Below are positions 29,234 to 37,085 of a stretch of 64,000 bases of DNA, one piece after another. Numbering within the stretch: the first letter of the stretch is position 1; each line of letters starts with the position of its first letter. The stretch is from Streptomyces sp. V1I1 (GTDB lineage Bacteria; Actinomycetota; Actinomycetes; Streptomycetales; Streptomycetaceae). The notes under the pieces were generated by a model, which was not told the DNA's origin, did no database searches, and saw nothing but the letters and a program-made list of their open reading frames with translations. Both the position numbers and the translations under genes were made by a program. Location: the NCBI RefSeq assembly GCF_030817355.1, contig NZ_JAUSZH010000001.1, forward strand, positions 6,582,501-6,646,500, in the 5' to 3' direction.

Positions 29234-30415
29234 ATGCCCCCGACCGATGACTCCGCCAGCCCCCAGCCTTCGGCCGGGGGCGCCGGCTCGTTTCGCTCAC
29301 CCCGCCGCTCGCTGGGCCGCGGCCCGGGCGCGCGGGACGCCCCCGGCGAGGCGGAGGCCGCAGAGCCAGAAGCCCCGGGCGAGCCGGAGGCGGCCGAGAC
29401 CGACCAGCCGGGTGAGACCGAGGCCCCGGAGCCCGAAGCCCCGAGCGAGCCGGAGGCGGGCGCGACGGACGCTCCCGGCGAGACCGACGCGGCACAGCCC
29501 GAGGCCCCGGGTGAGCCCGAGGCCCCGAGTGAGCCCCGAGCCCCGGGTGAGCCCCGAGCCCCGGGTGAGCCCGAAGCCGTCGAAGGTGTCCCCACCGAGC
29601 AAGCCGTCGACGATGGGCGGTTCAAGGTGCGGCTTGCCAACTTCGAAGGGCCCTTCGATCTCCTGCTGCAGCTGATCTCCAAGCACAAGCTCGACGTCAC
29701 CGAAGTCGCCCTCTCCAAGGTCACCGACGAGTTCATGGCGCACATCCGGGCCATGGGCGACGACTGGGACCTCGACCAGACCACCGAGTTCCTCGTCGTC
29801 GCCGCCACCCTGCTCGACCTCAAGGCCGCCCGGCTGCTGCCGACAGCCGAGGTGGAGGACGAGGCCGACCTCGCGCTGCTCGAAGCGCGGGATCTGCTCT
29901 TCGCCCGGCTGCTGCAGTACCGCGCGTACAAGCAGATCGCCGAGATCTTCAGCGCGCGGCTGGACGAAGAGGGCAAGCGATACCCCCGTACCGTCGGACT
30001 CGAAGACCAGTACGCCGAGCTGCTGCCCGAAGTCGTCATCAGCATCGGCGCCGAGGGATTCGCCAAGCTCGCCGTGAAGGCGATGCAGCCCCGGCCCAAG
30101 CCGCAGGTGTACATCGACCACATCCACGCCCCCCTCGTGTCCGTGCGCGAGCAGGCCGAGGTGGTCGTGGCGCGGCTGCGGGAGGCCGGTGAGGTCACCT
30201 TCCGCGAGCTCGCCGCGGACGCGCCGGACACCCTCACCGTCGTCGCGCGCTTCCTCGCGCTGCTGGAGCTGTACCGCGACAAGGCCGTCGTCCTGGAGCA
30301 GGACGACGCCCTGGGGGAACTCGTGGTCAAGTGGACCGGCGGCGAGTCGGATGCGACTGTCACCGATGAATTCGATCAAGAGGTTCGCGAGAACCAGGAG
30401 GAGGAGAAGGCGTGA
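29234..30415 (+). CDS. scpA: segregation and condensation protein A with repetitive N-terminal extension
   Basis: A 393-residue kleisin of the SMC-ScpA-ScpB condensin. Residues about 128-380 are the conserved domain: FKVRLANFEGPFDLLLQLISKHKLDVTEVALSKVTDEF binds the SMC neck, and a C-terminal winged helix (VTFRELAADAPDTLTVVARFLALLELYRDKAV) binds the SMC head. Residues about 30-118 are an extra Pro/Glu/Ala-rich array of GEPEAP-like units not found in typical ScpA (about 250-270 aa). It overlaps scpB by 4 bp. Confidence 0.95.
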   Translation: MPPTDDSASPQPSAGGAGSFRSPRRSLGRGPGARDAPGEAEAAEPEAPGEPEAAETDQPGETEAPEPEAPSEPEAGATDAPGETDAAQPEAPGEPEAPSEPRAPGEPRAPGEPEAVEGVPTEQAVDDGRFKVRLANFEGPFDLLLQLISKHKLDVTEVALSKVTDEFMAHIRAMGDDWDLDQTTEFLVVAATLLDLKAARLLPTAEVEDEADLALLEARDLLFARLLQYRAYKQIAEIFSARLDEEGKRYPRTVGLEDQYAELLPEVVISIGAEGFAKLAVKAMQPRPKPQVYIDHIHAPLVSVREQAEVVVARLREAGEVTFRELAADAPDTLTVVARFLALLELYRDKAVVLEQDDALGELVVKWTGGESDATVTDEFDQEVRENQEEEKA

Positions 30416-31014
30416 GCGATCTCAAGCCCGCGCTCGAAGCGGTCCTCATGGTCGTCGACGAGCCGGCCACCGAAGAGCACCTCGCCAAGGTCCTGGAGCG
30501 GCCCCGCCGGGCCGTCGCCGACGCGCTGCGGGAGCTGGCGGACGAGTACACGGTCCAGGGCCGCGGCTTCGAGCTGCGGCTCGTCGCGGGCGGCTGGCGG
30601 TTCTACTCGCGGGCCGAGCACGCCGACGCCGTGGAGCGCTTCGTACTCGACGGGCAGCAGGCCCGGCTCACCCAGGCCGCCCTGGAGACCCTCGCGGTCG
30701 TCGCATACCGCCAGCCGGTCAGCCGTTCGCGCGTCTCGGCCGTACGCGGAGTGAACTGCGACGGCGTCATGCGCACCCTCCTCCAGCGCGGTCTGGTCGA
30801 GGAGGCGGGCGCGGAACCTGAAACAGGTGCGATCCTGTACAGGACGACGAACTACTTTCTGGAGCGGATGGGCCTGCGCGGCCTGGACGAGCTTCCGGAG
30901 CTCGCGCCCTTTCTCCCTGAGGCGGAGGCGATCGAGGCCGAGACGCAAGAGGGTGTGCCGTCGTTCGATCCGGACGCACCGGACACCGACGCAGACGACA
31001 AGACGGAATTTTGA
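30412..31014 (+). CDS. scpB: segregation and condensation protein B
   Basis: A 200-residue protein with tandem winged helices that pairs with ScpA. The start LKPALEAVLMVVDEPATEEHLAKVL, the middle QAALETLAVVAYRQPVSRSRVSAVRGVNCDGVMRTLLQRGLVEE and TTNYFLERMGLRGLDELPEL are diagnostic. The GTG start overlaps scpA (GTGA), and the stop overlaps the rluB ATG (TGATG). Confidence 0.95.
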   Translation: MSDLKPALEAVLMVVDEPATEEHLAKVLERPRRAVADALRELADEYTVQGRGFELRLVAGGWRFYSRAEHADAVERFVLDGQQARLTQAALETLAVVAYRQPVSRSRVSAVRGVNCDGVMRTLLQRGLVEEAGAEPETGAILYRTTNYFLERMGLRGLDELPELAPFLPEAEAIEAETQEGVPSFDPDAPDTDADDKTEF

Positions 31015-32114
31015 TGCGAAGCAGCGGCAGGAACAGCGGAAGCGGCAACCGGGACTCCCGGGGCGTCGGCGGGAACCGGGACTCCCGGGGCGCCGGCGGG
31101 AAGGGGCGCGACGACAAGCAGGGGCAGCGCCCCCGCCGCCCCCGGCCCGAGGAGCGCCGTTACGACGTGGGCGGTTCCACCGAGGAAGGCGGCGGCGCCC
31201 GCAAGGGCCGCGGCGCGTCCGCGCGCGGCGGCGCCAAGGGCGGCCCGAAGCCTGCGCAGAAGCCTCAGGGTTCCCGGCGCGGCGCACCGGCCCGCCCCCG
31301 TGAGCTCGACGCCAAGATCGAGCAGCGCAACCGGGACAGGTACGCCGACAAGCCGCAGATCAAGACCCCCAAGACCTTCCCCGGCGCCGAGCAGGAGGGC
31401 GAGCGGCTGCAGAAGGTGCTGGCCAGGGCCGGTATGGGCTCCCGCCGCGCCTGCGAGGAGCTGATCGAGCATGCCCGTGTCGAGGTCAACGGCAAGATCG
31501 TCGTCGAGCAGGGGCTGCGCGTAGACCCCGACAAGGACGAGATCAAGGTCGACGGGCTGACCGTCGCCACCCAGTCGCACCTCTTCTTCGCGCTGAACAA
31601 GCCCGCCGGTGTCGTCTCCACGATGGAAGACCCGGACGGGCGCCAGTGCCTCGGTGACTACGTCACCAACCGCGAGACCCGTCTCTTCCACGTCGGCCGG
31701 CTCGACACCGAGACCGAGGGCATCATCCTGCTCACCAACCACGGCGAGCTGGCCCACCGGCTGACCCACCCCAAGTACGGCGTGAAGAAGACCTACCTCG
31801 CCGCCATCCAGGGTCCGCTCCCGCGCGAGTTGGGCAAGCGGCTCAAGGACGGCATCCAGCTCGACGACGGCTACGCCCGCGCCGACCACTTCCGGGTCGT
31901 CGAGAACACCGGCAAGAACTACCTGGTCGAGGTGACGCTGCACGAGGGGCGCAAGCACATCGTGCGCCGGATGCTCGCCGAGGCCGGCTTCCCGGTCGAC
32001 AAGCTCGTACGGACCTCCTTCGGGCCCATCGCGCTGGGCGACCAGAAGTCGGGCTGGCTGCGCCGCCTGACCAACACCGAGGTCGGCATGCTGATGAAGG
32101 AAGTCGGCCTGTAG
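31014..32114 (+). CDS. rluB: 23S rRNA pseudouridine synthase (RluB/RsuA family)
   Basis: A 366-residue enzyme. Residues 1 to about 115 are a Gly/Arg/Lys-rich tail with a direct repeat (GNRDSRG units, from a 27-bp DNA repeat near 31050-31100). The S4 domain (RLQKVLARAGMGSRRACEELI) follows, then the catalytic domain with the active-site Asp in VGRLDTETEGIILLTNHGEL and the terminal GRKHIVRRMLAEAGFPV. Its place after scpAB is conserved in actinobacteria. Confidence 0.93.
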   Translation: MRSSGRNSGSGNRDSRGVGGNRDSRGAGGKGRDDKQGQRPRRPRPEERRYDVGGSTEEGGGARKGRGASARGGAKGGPKPAQKPQGSRRGAPARPRELDAKIEQRNRDRYADKPQIKTPKTFPGAEQEGERLQKVLARAGMGSRRACEELIEHARVEVNGKIVVEQGLRVDPDKDEIKVDGLTVATQSHLFFALNKPAGVVSTMEDPDGRQCLGDYVTNRETRLFHVGRLDTETEGIILLTNHGELAHRLTHPKYGVKKTYLAAIQGPLPRELGKRLKDGIQLDDGYARADHFRVVENTGKNYLVEVTLHEGRKHIVRRMLAEAGFPVDKLVRTSFGPIALGDQKSGWLRRLTNTEVGMLMKEVGL

Positions 32115-32132
32115 TCACACCACTTCTCGCAC

Positions 32133-32164
32133 GAAGCCCGCGGTCACCTTCGGCCGCGGGCTTC
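32133..32164 (+). terminator. rluB terminator
   Basis: GAAGCCCGCGG (32133-32143) pairs with CCGCGGGCTTC (32154-32164) around TCACCTTCGG, following the rluB stop. It closes the parA-scpAB-rluB operon. Confidence 0.8.
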
Positions 32165-32196
32165 ACGCATCTTGTGGGACAGGCCCGTTCGCCTTT

Positions 32197-32213
32197 ATAG
32201 TCAACATGACTAT
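32197..32213 (+). promoter_or_regulatory. perfect palindromic operator, probable NrtR box
   Basis: ATAGTCA-ACA-TGACTAT is a perfect 7-3-7 palindrome and AT-rich for this genome. It overlaps the start codon of the pnuC-like relic and lies ahead of nrtR, so autoregulation by NrtR in response to ADP-ribose or NAD status is the natural reading. Confidence 0.72.
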
Positions 32214-32427
32214 TAAGGGGGCGGGCGTGGGTCTCTCGGACATCGTCGAACTCCTCGGCTTCGGCAGCGGCGCGCTCTGCGTCCGGCTCGTCGCGCGCCC
32301 GCGCATCGCCACCCCCGCCGTGTACGGCTGGTGGACCTGGACCCACGGGGGTGGACCAGGTTCCGACGCCGCGCTCGCGGCGGGGGTGGCGGGGACCCTC
32401 GCGCCCCCCATTCCGGAGAAACGATGA
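32206..32427 (+). pseudogene. internally deleted pnuC-like relic (73 codons)
   Basis: An intact but very short frame. Residues about 9-32 (LSDIVELLGFGSGALCVRLVARP) resemble the N-terminus of PnuC nicotinamide-riboside transporters (ELLGF-GALCVWLVARQ). Residues 38-48 (VYGWWTWTHGG) resemble a later PnuC segment (YGWWxWxxGG). The 50 or so residues and membrane helices normally between them, and the C-terminal half, are missing. The ATG sits inside the operator with no Shine-Dalgarno, and the stop overlaps the nrtR start (ATGA). I read it as a remnant of an NrtR-controlled NAD-precursor transporter gene; a functional small membrane peptide is the alternative. Confidence 0.55.
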
Positions 32428-33143
32428 TGCAGGGCTACGACCCCGGCGCCTTCCCGCCCTTCGCGGTCACCGTCGACCTCGCCGTCTTCACCGTCCGCGA
32501 GGGACGGCTGAACGTCCTGCTCGTCGAGCGCGGGGAGGACCCGTACAAGGGCGACTGGGCGCTGCCGGGCGGCTTCGTACGCCCCAGGGAGTCCGCCGGG
32601 CAGGCCGCACGCCGCGAACTGGCCGAGGAGACCGGCCTGTCGCGAGAGACCGTCGCCGACCTCCACCTGGAGCAGCTGCGGACCTACAGTGACCCCGACC
32701 GCGACCCGCGGATGCGGGTCGTGTCCGTCGCGTACACCGCGCTGCTGCCGGATCTCCCGGAGCCGCGCGGCGGCGGGGACGCGGCGCTGGCCCAGTGGAT
32801 GCCTCTCGCCGACGCCCGGCTCGCCTTCGACCACGACCAGATCCTCGCCGACGCGCACGAGCGGATCGGCGCCAAGCTCGAATACACCTGCCTGGCCACC
32901 AGCTTCTGCCCGTGCGAGTTCACGCTCGGCGAGCTGCAGCAGGTGTACGAGACGGTCTGGGGCGTCGACCTCGACCGGCCCAACTTCCGGCGCAAAGTCC
33001 TCACCACACCCGGCTTCGTCGAGGCGGTCGAGGGCCCGCCGCGCCGCACCGGCGGCCGCGGGAAACCGGCCGCACTGTACCGGGCGGGGGCCGCCTCGGC
33101 CCTGCACCCTCCACTCCTGCGACCGGAAGGACGGCAGGCATGA
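32424..33143 (+). CDS. nrtR: NrtR-type Nudix-domain transcriptional regulator
   Basis: A 239-residue protein. The N-terminal Nudix domain has FTVREGRLNVLLVERGEDPYKGDWALPGGFV and the box RELAEETGL. The C-terminal half (about 150-239) contains EFTLGELQQVYETVWGVDLDRPNFRRKVL, the winged-helix region characteristic of NrtR repressors of NAD metabolism. Some NrtR-like proteins keep hydrolase activity, and the Nudix box here is near complete. It is coupled upstream to the pnuC-like relic and downstream to an ADP-ribosylglycohydrolase (ATGA overlap). Confidence 0.88.
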   Translation: MMQGYDPGAFPPFAVTVDLAVFTVREGRLNVLLVERGEDPYKGDWALPGGFVRPRESAGQAARRELAEETGLSRETVADLHLEQLRTYSDPDRDPRMRVVSVAYTALLPDLPEPRGGGDAALAQWMPLADARLAFDHDQILADAHERIGAKLEYTCLATSFCPCEFTLGELQQVYETVWGVDLDRPNFRRKVLTTPGFVEAVEGPPRRTGGRGKPAALYRAGAASALHPPLLRPEGRQA

Positions 33144-34171
33144 CCGCCATGAGGACCACGAGGACCATCACCAAGCAAGCGGCCACCGGCTCGCTGATCG
33201 GGCTCGCGCTCGGGGACGCGCTGGGCTTTCCGACCGAGTTCGACGACGTGCCCCAGATCCTCGCCAAGTGCGGTCCGTGGCGGGAGATGAACCTGCCCAG
33301 GCCCGCGATCGTCTCGGACGACACTCAGATGACGCTCGCCGTGGCGCGCGGCATACGCACCGCGATGGACCGCGGACTGCTCGTCGCCTCCCGGCTGACC
33401 CGGCCGGTGCGCGAGGAGTTCGTCGACTGGTACCACTCCCCGGAGAACAACCGCGCCCCGGGCCGCACCTGCATGGTCGCCTGCCAGACGCTCGACAGCG
33501 ACCGGCCCTGGCAGGAGGCCAGCCAGATCGGCTCCAAGGGCTGCGGCGCCAATATGCGGGTCGCGCCGATCGGTCTCGTACCGGGGCTGAGCGAGGAACA
33601 GCGGGCGGGCGCCGCGCAGTTGCAGTCCGCGCTCACCCACGGCCATCCGACGGCCCTCGCGGCGAGCGACCTCACGGCGCGCGCGGTGTTCCTGCTTGCG
33701 CAGGGCGCGGAGCCGATGGGTCTGGTCGGCCAGCTGCGTTCGTACGCGTACGAGATGCGCAGCCACTACTACCACCACTGGCTCGGCAATCTGTGGACCT
33801 ACTCCCACGACCCGACGCCCGAGGCGTTCATCGCGCGGGGGTGGGACGAGTGCCTGCAGGTCCTGGAGCGGCTCGCGACCGCGGTGCGCACTGCCAACGC
33901 GGAGACCGACCCGTGCCTGGCCACGGGCGACGGCTGGATCGCCGAAGAGGCCCTCGCCACCGCCCTGCTGTGCTTCCTGCTCTTCCCCGAGGAGCCGGTC
34001 ATGGCACTGCGCCGGGCCGCCTGCACCAAGGGCGACTCGGACTCGATCGCCTGCATCGCGGGAGCGCTCGCCGGCGCGCATCTGGGGGCGGGCGTCTGGC
34101 CCAAGGAGTGGTCCGAGCGGATCGAGTACCGCAGCGATCTGATGTCGCTCGGCGCCCTCTGGGACTCTTGA
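33140..34171 (+). CDS. ADP-ribosylglycohydrolase (DraG/ARH family)
   Basis: A 343-residue enzyme predicted to remove ADP-ribose from proteins, nucleic acids or small molecules. The family motifs are LIGLALGDALGFPTEFD, the metal-binding IVSDDTQMTLAVARG (usually TDDT), and GDSDSIACIAGALAGAHLG (usually GDTDT), so both dimetal sites look intact with Thr-to-Ser swaps. ATG 33140 overlaps the nrtR stop. Its control by NrtR suggests a role in ADP-ribose turnover. Confidence 0.9.
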   Translation: MTAMRTTRTITKQAATGSLIGLALGDALGFPTEFDDVPQILAKCGPWREMNLPRPAIVSDDTQMTLAVARGIRTAMDRGLLVASRLTRPVREEFVDWYHSPENNRAPGRTCMVACQTLDSDRPWQEASQIGSKGCGANMRVAPIGLVPGLSEEQRAGAAQLQSALTHGHPTALAASDLTARAVFLLAQGAEPMGLVGQLRSYAYEMRSHYYHHWLGNLWTYSHDPTPEAFIARGWDECLQVLERLATAVRTANAETDPCLATGDGWIAEEALATALLCFLLFPEEPVMALRRAACTKGDSDSIACIAGALAGAHLGAGVWPKEWSERIEYRSDLMSLGALWDS

Positions 34172-34174
34172 TCC

Positions 34175-34963
34175 ATGACTGACCCGCTGACTGATCCGCT
34201 GACCGGCCCGCTGACTGATCCGCTGGACATGGAGCTCGGCTCCGTCGTCGACGAACAGTCCGGCCCGCTGCTCTTCGTCACCGTCTCCGGGGCGCATCTG
34301 TACGGATTCCCGTCCCGGGACTCGGACGTGGACCTGCGTGGGGTCCATCTGCTGCCCGTCGAGGACCTGCTGGGGCTGAGCGAGCCGGACGAGACCCGGT
34401 CCCGGATGTGGGACCGGGACGGCGTCGAGATGGACCTGGTCACGCACGACGTACGCAAGTTCGTACGGCTGATGCTGCGGCGCAACGGCTATGTGCTGGA
34501 ACAACTGCTCTCACCGCTGGTGGTGCACACCTCGGACGCGCACGCGGAGCTGGCCGCGCTCGCCCCCGGCGTGCTCACCAGCCACCACGCCCACCACTAC
34601 CGGGGGTTCGCGAACACCCAGTGGCGGCTCTTCGAGAAGACCGGGGAGCTCAAACCGCTGCTGTACACCTTCCGCGCGCTGCTCACCGGCATCCATCTGA
34701 TGCGCAGCGGCGAAGTGCAGGCCCATCTGCCCACCCTCCTCGGGGAGGTCGACGCCCCGGGGCATCTGCCGCAGCTGATCGCGGCCAAGGCGGACGCCGA
34801 ACACGGCCCCGCTTCCGGCGTCGACCGGGAGCGGGTGCGCGCCGACGTCGAAGCGCTGCACGCAGTCCTGGAGGAGGCGCGGCTGGCCTCGCGGCTACCC
34901 GACGAACCCACCGCGTACGACGCCCTGCGCGACTTCGTGGTCCGCGTACGCCTGGAGTACTGA
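34175..34963 (+). CDS. COG3541/RlaP-type minimal nucleotidyltransferase
   Basis: A 262-residue pol-beta-fold protein. The active-site pattern is TVSGAHLYGFPSRDSDVDLRGVHLLP (SG, then DxD), followed by the family block LVTHDVRKFVRLMLRRNGYVLEQLLSPLVV. The N-terminus is a short direct repeat (DPLTDPL units), so the real start may be ATG 34229 (MELGSVVDEQ). Related proteins are associated with RNA-repair ligases or ADP-ribose operons. No ligase is present here. It ends overlapping the convergent paralogue by 69 bp. Confidence 0.85.
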   Translation: MTDPLTDPLTGPLTDPLDMELGSVVDEQSGPLLFVTVSGAHLYGFPSRDSDVDLRGVHLLPVEDLLGLSEPDETRSRMWDRDGVEMDLVTHDVRKFVRLMLRRNGYVLEQLLSPLVVHTSDAHAELAALAPGVLTSHHAHHYRGFANTQWRLFEKTGELKPLLYTFRALLTGIHLMRSGEVQAHLPTLLGEVDAPGHLPQLIAAKADAEHGPASGVDRERVRADVEALHAVLEEARLASRLPDEPTAYDALRDFVVRVRLEY

Positions 34964-35644
34964 CGCCCGGCGGGTGCGGAACAGGAAGTCCTCGACCCGT
35001 GCCCGGTCGGGCTCGGGCGGCAGCGGTGAGCCCGGCGCCGCCGCGTCCGCCTCGTCCGCGAGGTGCGTCATCCAAGCCTCGACCCGCGGCCACGGCACTT
35101 CGCCCCGCTTGACCGCGAGCAGCCGCTCGCGGTCGGCGCCGGCGTCGATGACCAGCTCGCCCGTACGCAGCAGATCCCGGCAGCTGCCGAGCAGCCGCAG
35201 CAGATGCATGGCGTGCTTCCAGCGCGGGGCGCCGTGCCGGCGGACGTCCGCCTCCAGCTTCTTGCGCTGGCCCACCGCATAGCGCACGAACGTCTGGTGG
35301 GCCTGCCGGGACAGGAACGCGTCGCGCAGGGCCAGCAGTTCCCTGCCGGTGTCGTCGACGCGCTCGACGAGGGGGGAGTGCAGGCACTCCAGGACGTTCG
35401 GGTTGGCGCGCAGCGCGAGCTTCAGGAAGCGCTCCAGCTCCCAGGAGAACTGCTCGTCGGCCGGGCCATCGAGATGCGTCGGAGGCTTGTCGAAGCGCCA
35501 GTAGAGCGCGGCCGGGGCGAGGAAGACCCCTCGGCGGTCGGTGTCGCTGCCGTCCGTGGCCAGCCCGAAGGCGCGCGAGCCCATCACGCAGGAGTAGACG
35601 GTGTGTTCGCGGACGAGTGCTTCGGGCGTCACCTCGGGCGTCAT
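34895..35644 (-). CDS. COG3541/RlaP-type minimal nucleotidyltransferase (convergent paralogue)
   Basis: A 249-residue paralogue of the preceding gene on the other strand. The active site is SCVMGSRAFGLATDGSDTDRRGVFLAP, then FSWELERFLKLALRANPNVLECLHSPLV. I chose ATG 35644 (MTPEVTPEALVREHTV); the upstream frame runs into the Rieske gene. The C-terminal 23 codons overlap the + strand paralogue, an unusual antisense overlap that could link their expression. Confidence 0.85.
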   Translation of the reverse strand: MTPEVTPEALVREHTVYSCVMGSRAFGLATDGSDTDRRGVFLAPAALYWRFDKPPTHLDGPADEQFSWELERFLKLALRANPNVLECLHSPLVERVDDTGRELLALRDAFLSRQAHQTFVRYAVGQRKKLEADVRRHGAPRWKHAMHLLRLLGSCRDLLRTGELVIDAGADRERLLAVKRGEVPWPRVEAWMTHLADEADAAAPGSPLPPEPDRARVEDFLFRTRRASVLQAYADHEVAQGVVRGGFVG

Positions 35645-35667
35645 GCGCGAGAGGGTACGTGAGGGGG

Positions 35668-36096
35668 TCAGACCAGCCGGATGGTGTCCCCGGAGACGGC
35701 GATCTGCTTCGCGGGCAGCGGTGTGGTGGCGGGGCCCTCGGCGACCGAGCCGTCCGTGATGCGGAACTTGCTGCCGTGGCAGGGGCAGTCGATGGTGCCG
35801 GCCGCGATCGTCCTGACGAGGCATTTCTGGTGGGTGCAGAGGGCCGAGAACGCCTTGAACTCGCCTGCCTCCGGCTGGGTCACCACGACCTTCTCGTCGA
35901 CGAAGACCCTGCCCCCGTCGACCGGGATGTCGGCGGTCTTGGCGAGCTCGGCGCCGGCCGGTGAGCCACTCGGCGCTCCGCTGGTCGGCTGTTCGCCGGT
36001 CGTGCCGCCGCCCCCGTCCTCGTCGCCGCAGCCCGACACCAGAGCGGCGGCGCCCGCCGCGCCCGCCGCCAGAAGCGTCCTTCGTCGCGCGTCCAT
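35668..36096 (-). CDS. Rieske [2Fe-2S] protein, Tat/lipoprotein type
   Basis: A 142-residue exported electron-transfer protein. The N-terminus MDARRRTLLAAGAAGAAALVSGC has a twin-Arg stretch and a lipobox ending at Cys23, followed by a Gly/Ser/Pro linker. Rieske ligands are C87-x-H89 (CTHQKC) and C104-x-x-H107 (CPCH), with C92 and C106 for the structural disulfide. No partner cytochrome or oxygenase is adjacent. It probably sits on the outer face of the membrane. Confidence 0.92.
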   Translation of the reverse strand: MDARRRTLLAAGAAGAAALVSGCGDEDGGGGTTGEQPTSGAPSGSPAGAELAKTADIPVDGGRVFVDEKVVVTQPEAGEFKAFSALCTHQKCLVRTIAAGTIDCPCHGSKFRITDGSVAEGPATTPLPAKQIAVSGDTIRLV

Positions 36097-36277
36097 GGCT
36101 GTCTCCCTGTTGTCGTGACCTTCAGCCGGATCACCGAGCATCTTGGCGCTCAAAGCGCCGAAGACGAAGCAACCGGGCAGCGTGTGCCGCATCAGGCGCG
36201 CGCTGTACGTCTGACAGCCCAGTCCGCGACGGCCGCGGAAGGGCCGGCGTCCAGCCCTGGTCCTCCGGACGGGGCCG

Positions 36278-36610
36278 TCAGGCCCAGGGGGTGAGATCCC
36301 GCGCGTGCCCGTCCGCGTCCCGGCACACCGCAAGCACCGCGGTGACGGCGGCCCGCTCGATCGGCCCGTACACATGCGGGAAGAGCATGTCCTCAGAACC
36401 CTCCCAGCGGATCTCTGCGGCGAGCGCCGCCTCGTCGATCTGGAGGACCAGCAGGTCCGGCACGTCCCGGTAGAGGCCGTCGGCGATGGCGAGCGCGGCC
36501 AACTCGTCGGGCGAGCAGTGCACAAAGCCTTCGGTGGCCAGGGAGGCCGGGGCGTAGGGACGGTCCACGTCCGCCGTCCACTGGTCCACCGGAACGACAT
36601 GAAAGAGCAT
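36278..36610 (-). CDS. DUF952 family protein
   Basis: A 110-residue protein with the family features LFHVVPVDQW, LATEGFVHCSPDEL, LLVLQIDEAALAAEIRWEG and FPHVYGPI. Small DUF952 proteins resemble glutathione-S-transferase-like or ART-related folds, and no activity is established. ATG 36610 gives the usual length. Divergent from aroH. Confidence 0.85.
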   Translation of the reverse strand: MLFHVVPVDQWTADVDRPYAPASLATEGFVHCSPDELAALAIADGLYRDVPDLLVLQIDEAALAAEIRWEGSEDMLFPHVYGPIERAAVTAVLAVCRDADGHARDLTPWA

Positions 36611-36722
36611 GCCGCCAGTTGTAGCGCAGGGCTGCCGTGTGCTCGAAGGGTGGTCGTCGCAGCCGTGCACCCCGGTCCCTGACTACGCTGAACGGAGCAC
36701 TCGCACAGTTAAGGAGCACGAC

Positions 36723-37085
36723 GTGGCGGTACGAGCGGTCCGGGGAGCTGTCCAGCTGGAACGGGACGAGGCCGGACACATGGACGAGCAGGTCAGCGAA
36801 CTGCTCACCGCCATCCTGGAGCGGAACGGGCTGGGCACGGACGATCTGATCAGCGTCTGGTTCACGGCCACGCCGGATCTGCACAGCGACTTCCCGGCGG
36901 CGGCCGCGCGCAAGCTGGGCATCGTCGACGTACCACTGATCTGCGCGCAGGAGCTGGACATCGTCGGGGCGATGCCCCGTGTCGTACGGATCCTCGCGCA
37001 CGTCGAGTCGGATCTGGCCAAGTCGGAGATCGCGCACGTGTACCTCGGTGCCGCGGCCGCCCTGCGCAAGGACATCGCCCAGTGA
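36723..37085 (+). CDS. aroH: chorismate mutase, AroH class
   Basis: A 120-residue trimeric-barrel chorismate mutase converting chorismate to prephenate. It begins AVRAVRGAVQLERDEAGHM with the active-site Arg, and contains LLTAILERNGLGTDDLISVWFTATPDL and VPLICAQELDIVGAMPRVVRIL. GTG 36723 has AAGGAG 7-8 nt upstream. It overlaps tyrA by 4 bp, and the two form the tyrosine branch. Confidence 0.94.
   Translation: MAVRAVRGAVQLERDEAGHMDEQVSELLTAILERNGLGTDDLISVWFTATPDLHSDFPAAAARKLGIVDVPLICAQELDIVGAMPRVVRILAHVESDLAKSEIAHVYLGAAAALRKDIAQ

Noticed and set aside
32331..32423. N-terminal extension of nrtR (open to 32331)
   Set aside because: It overlaps the pnuC-like frame and lacks conserved sequence; ATG 32424 is coupled to the upstream stop and begins the Nudix domain correctly.
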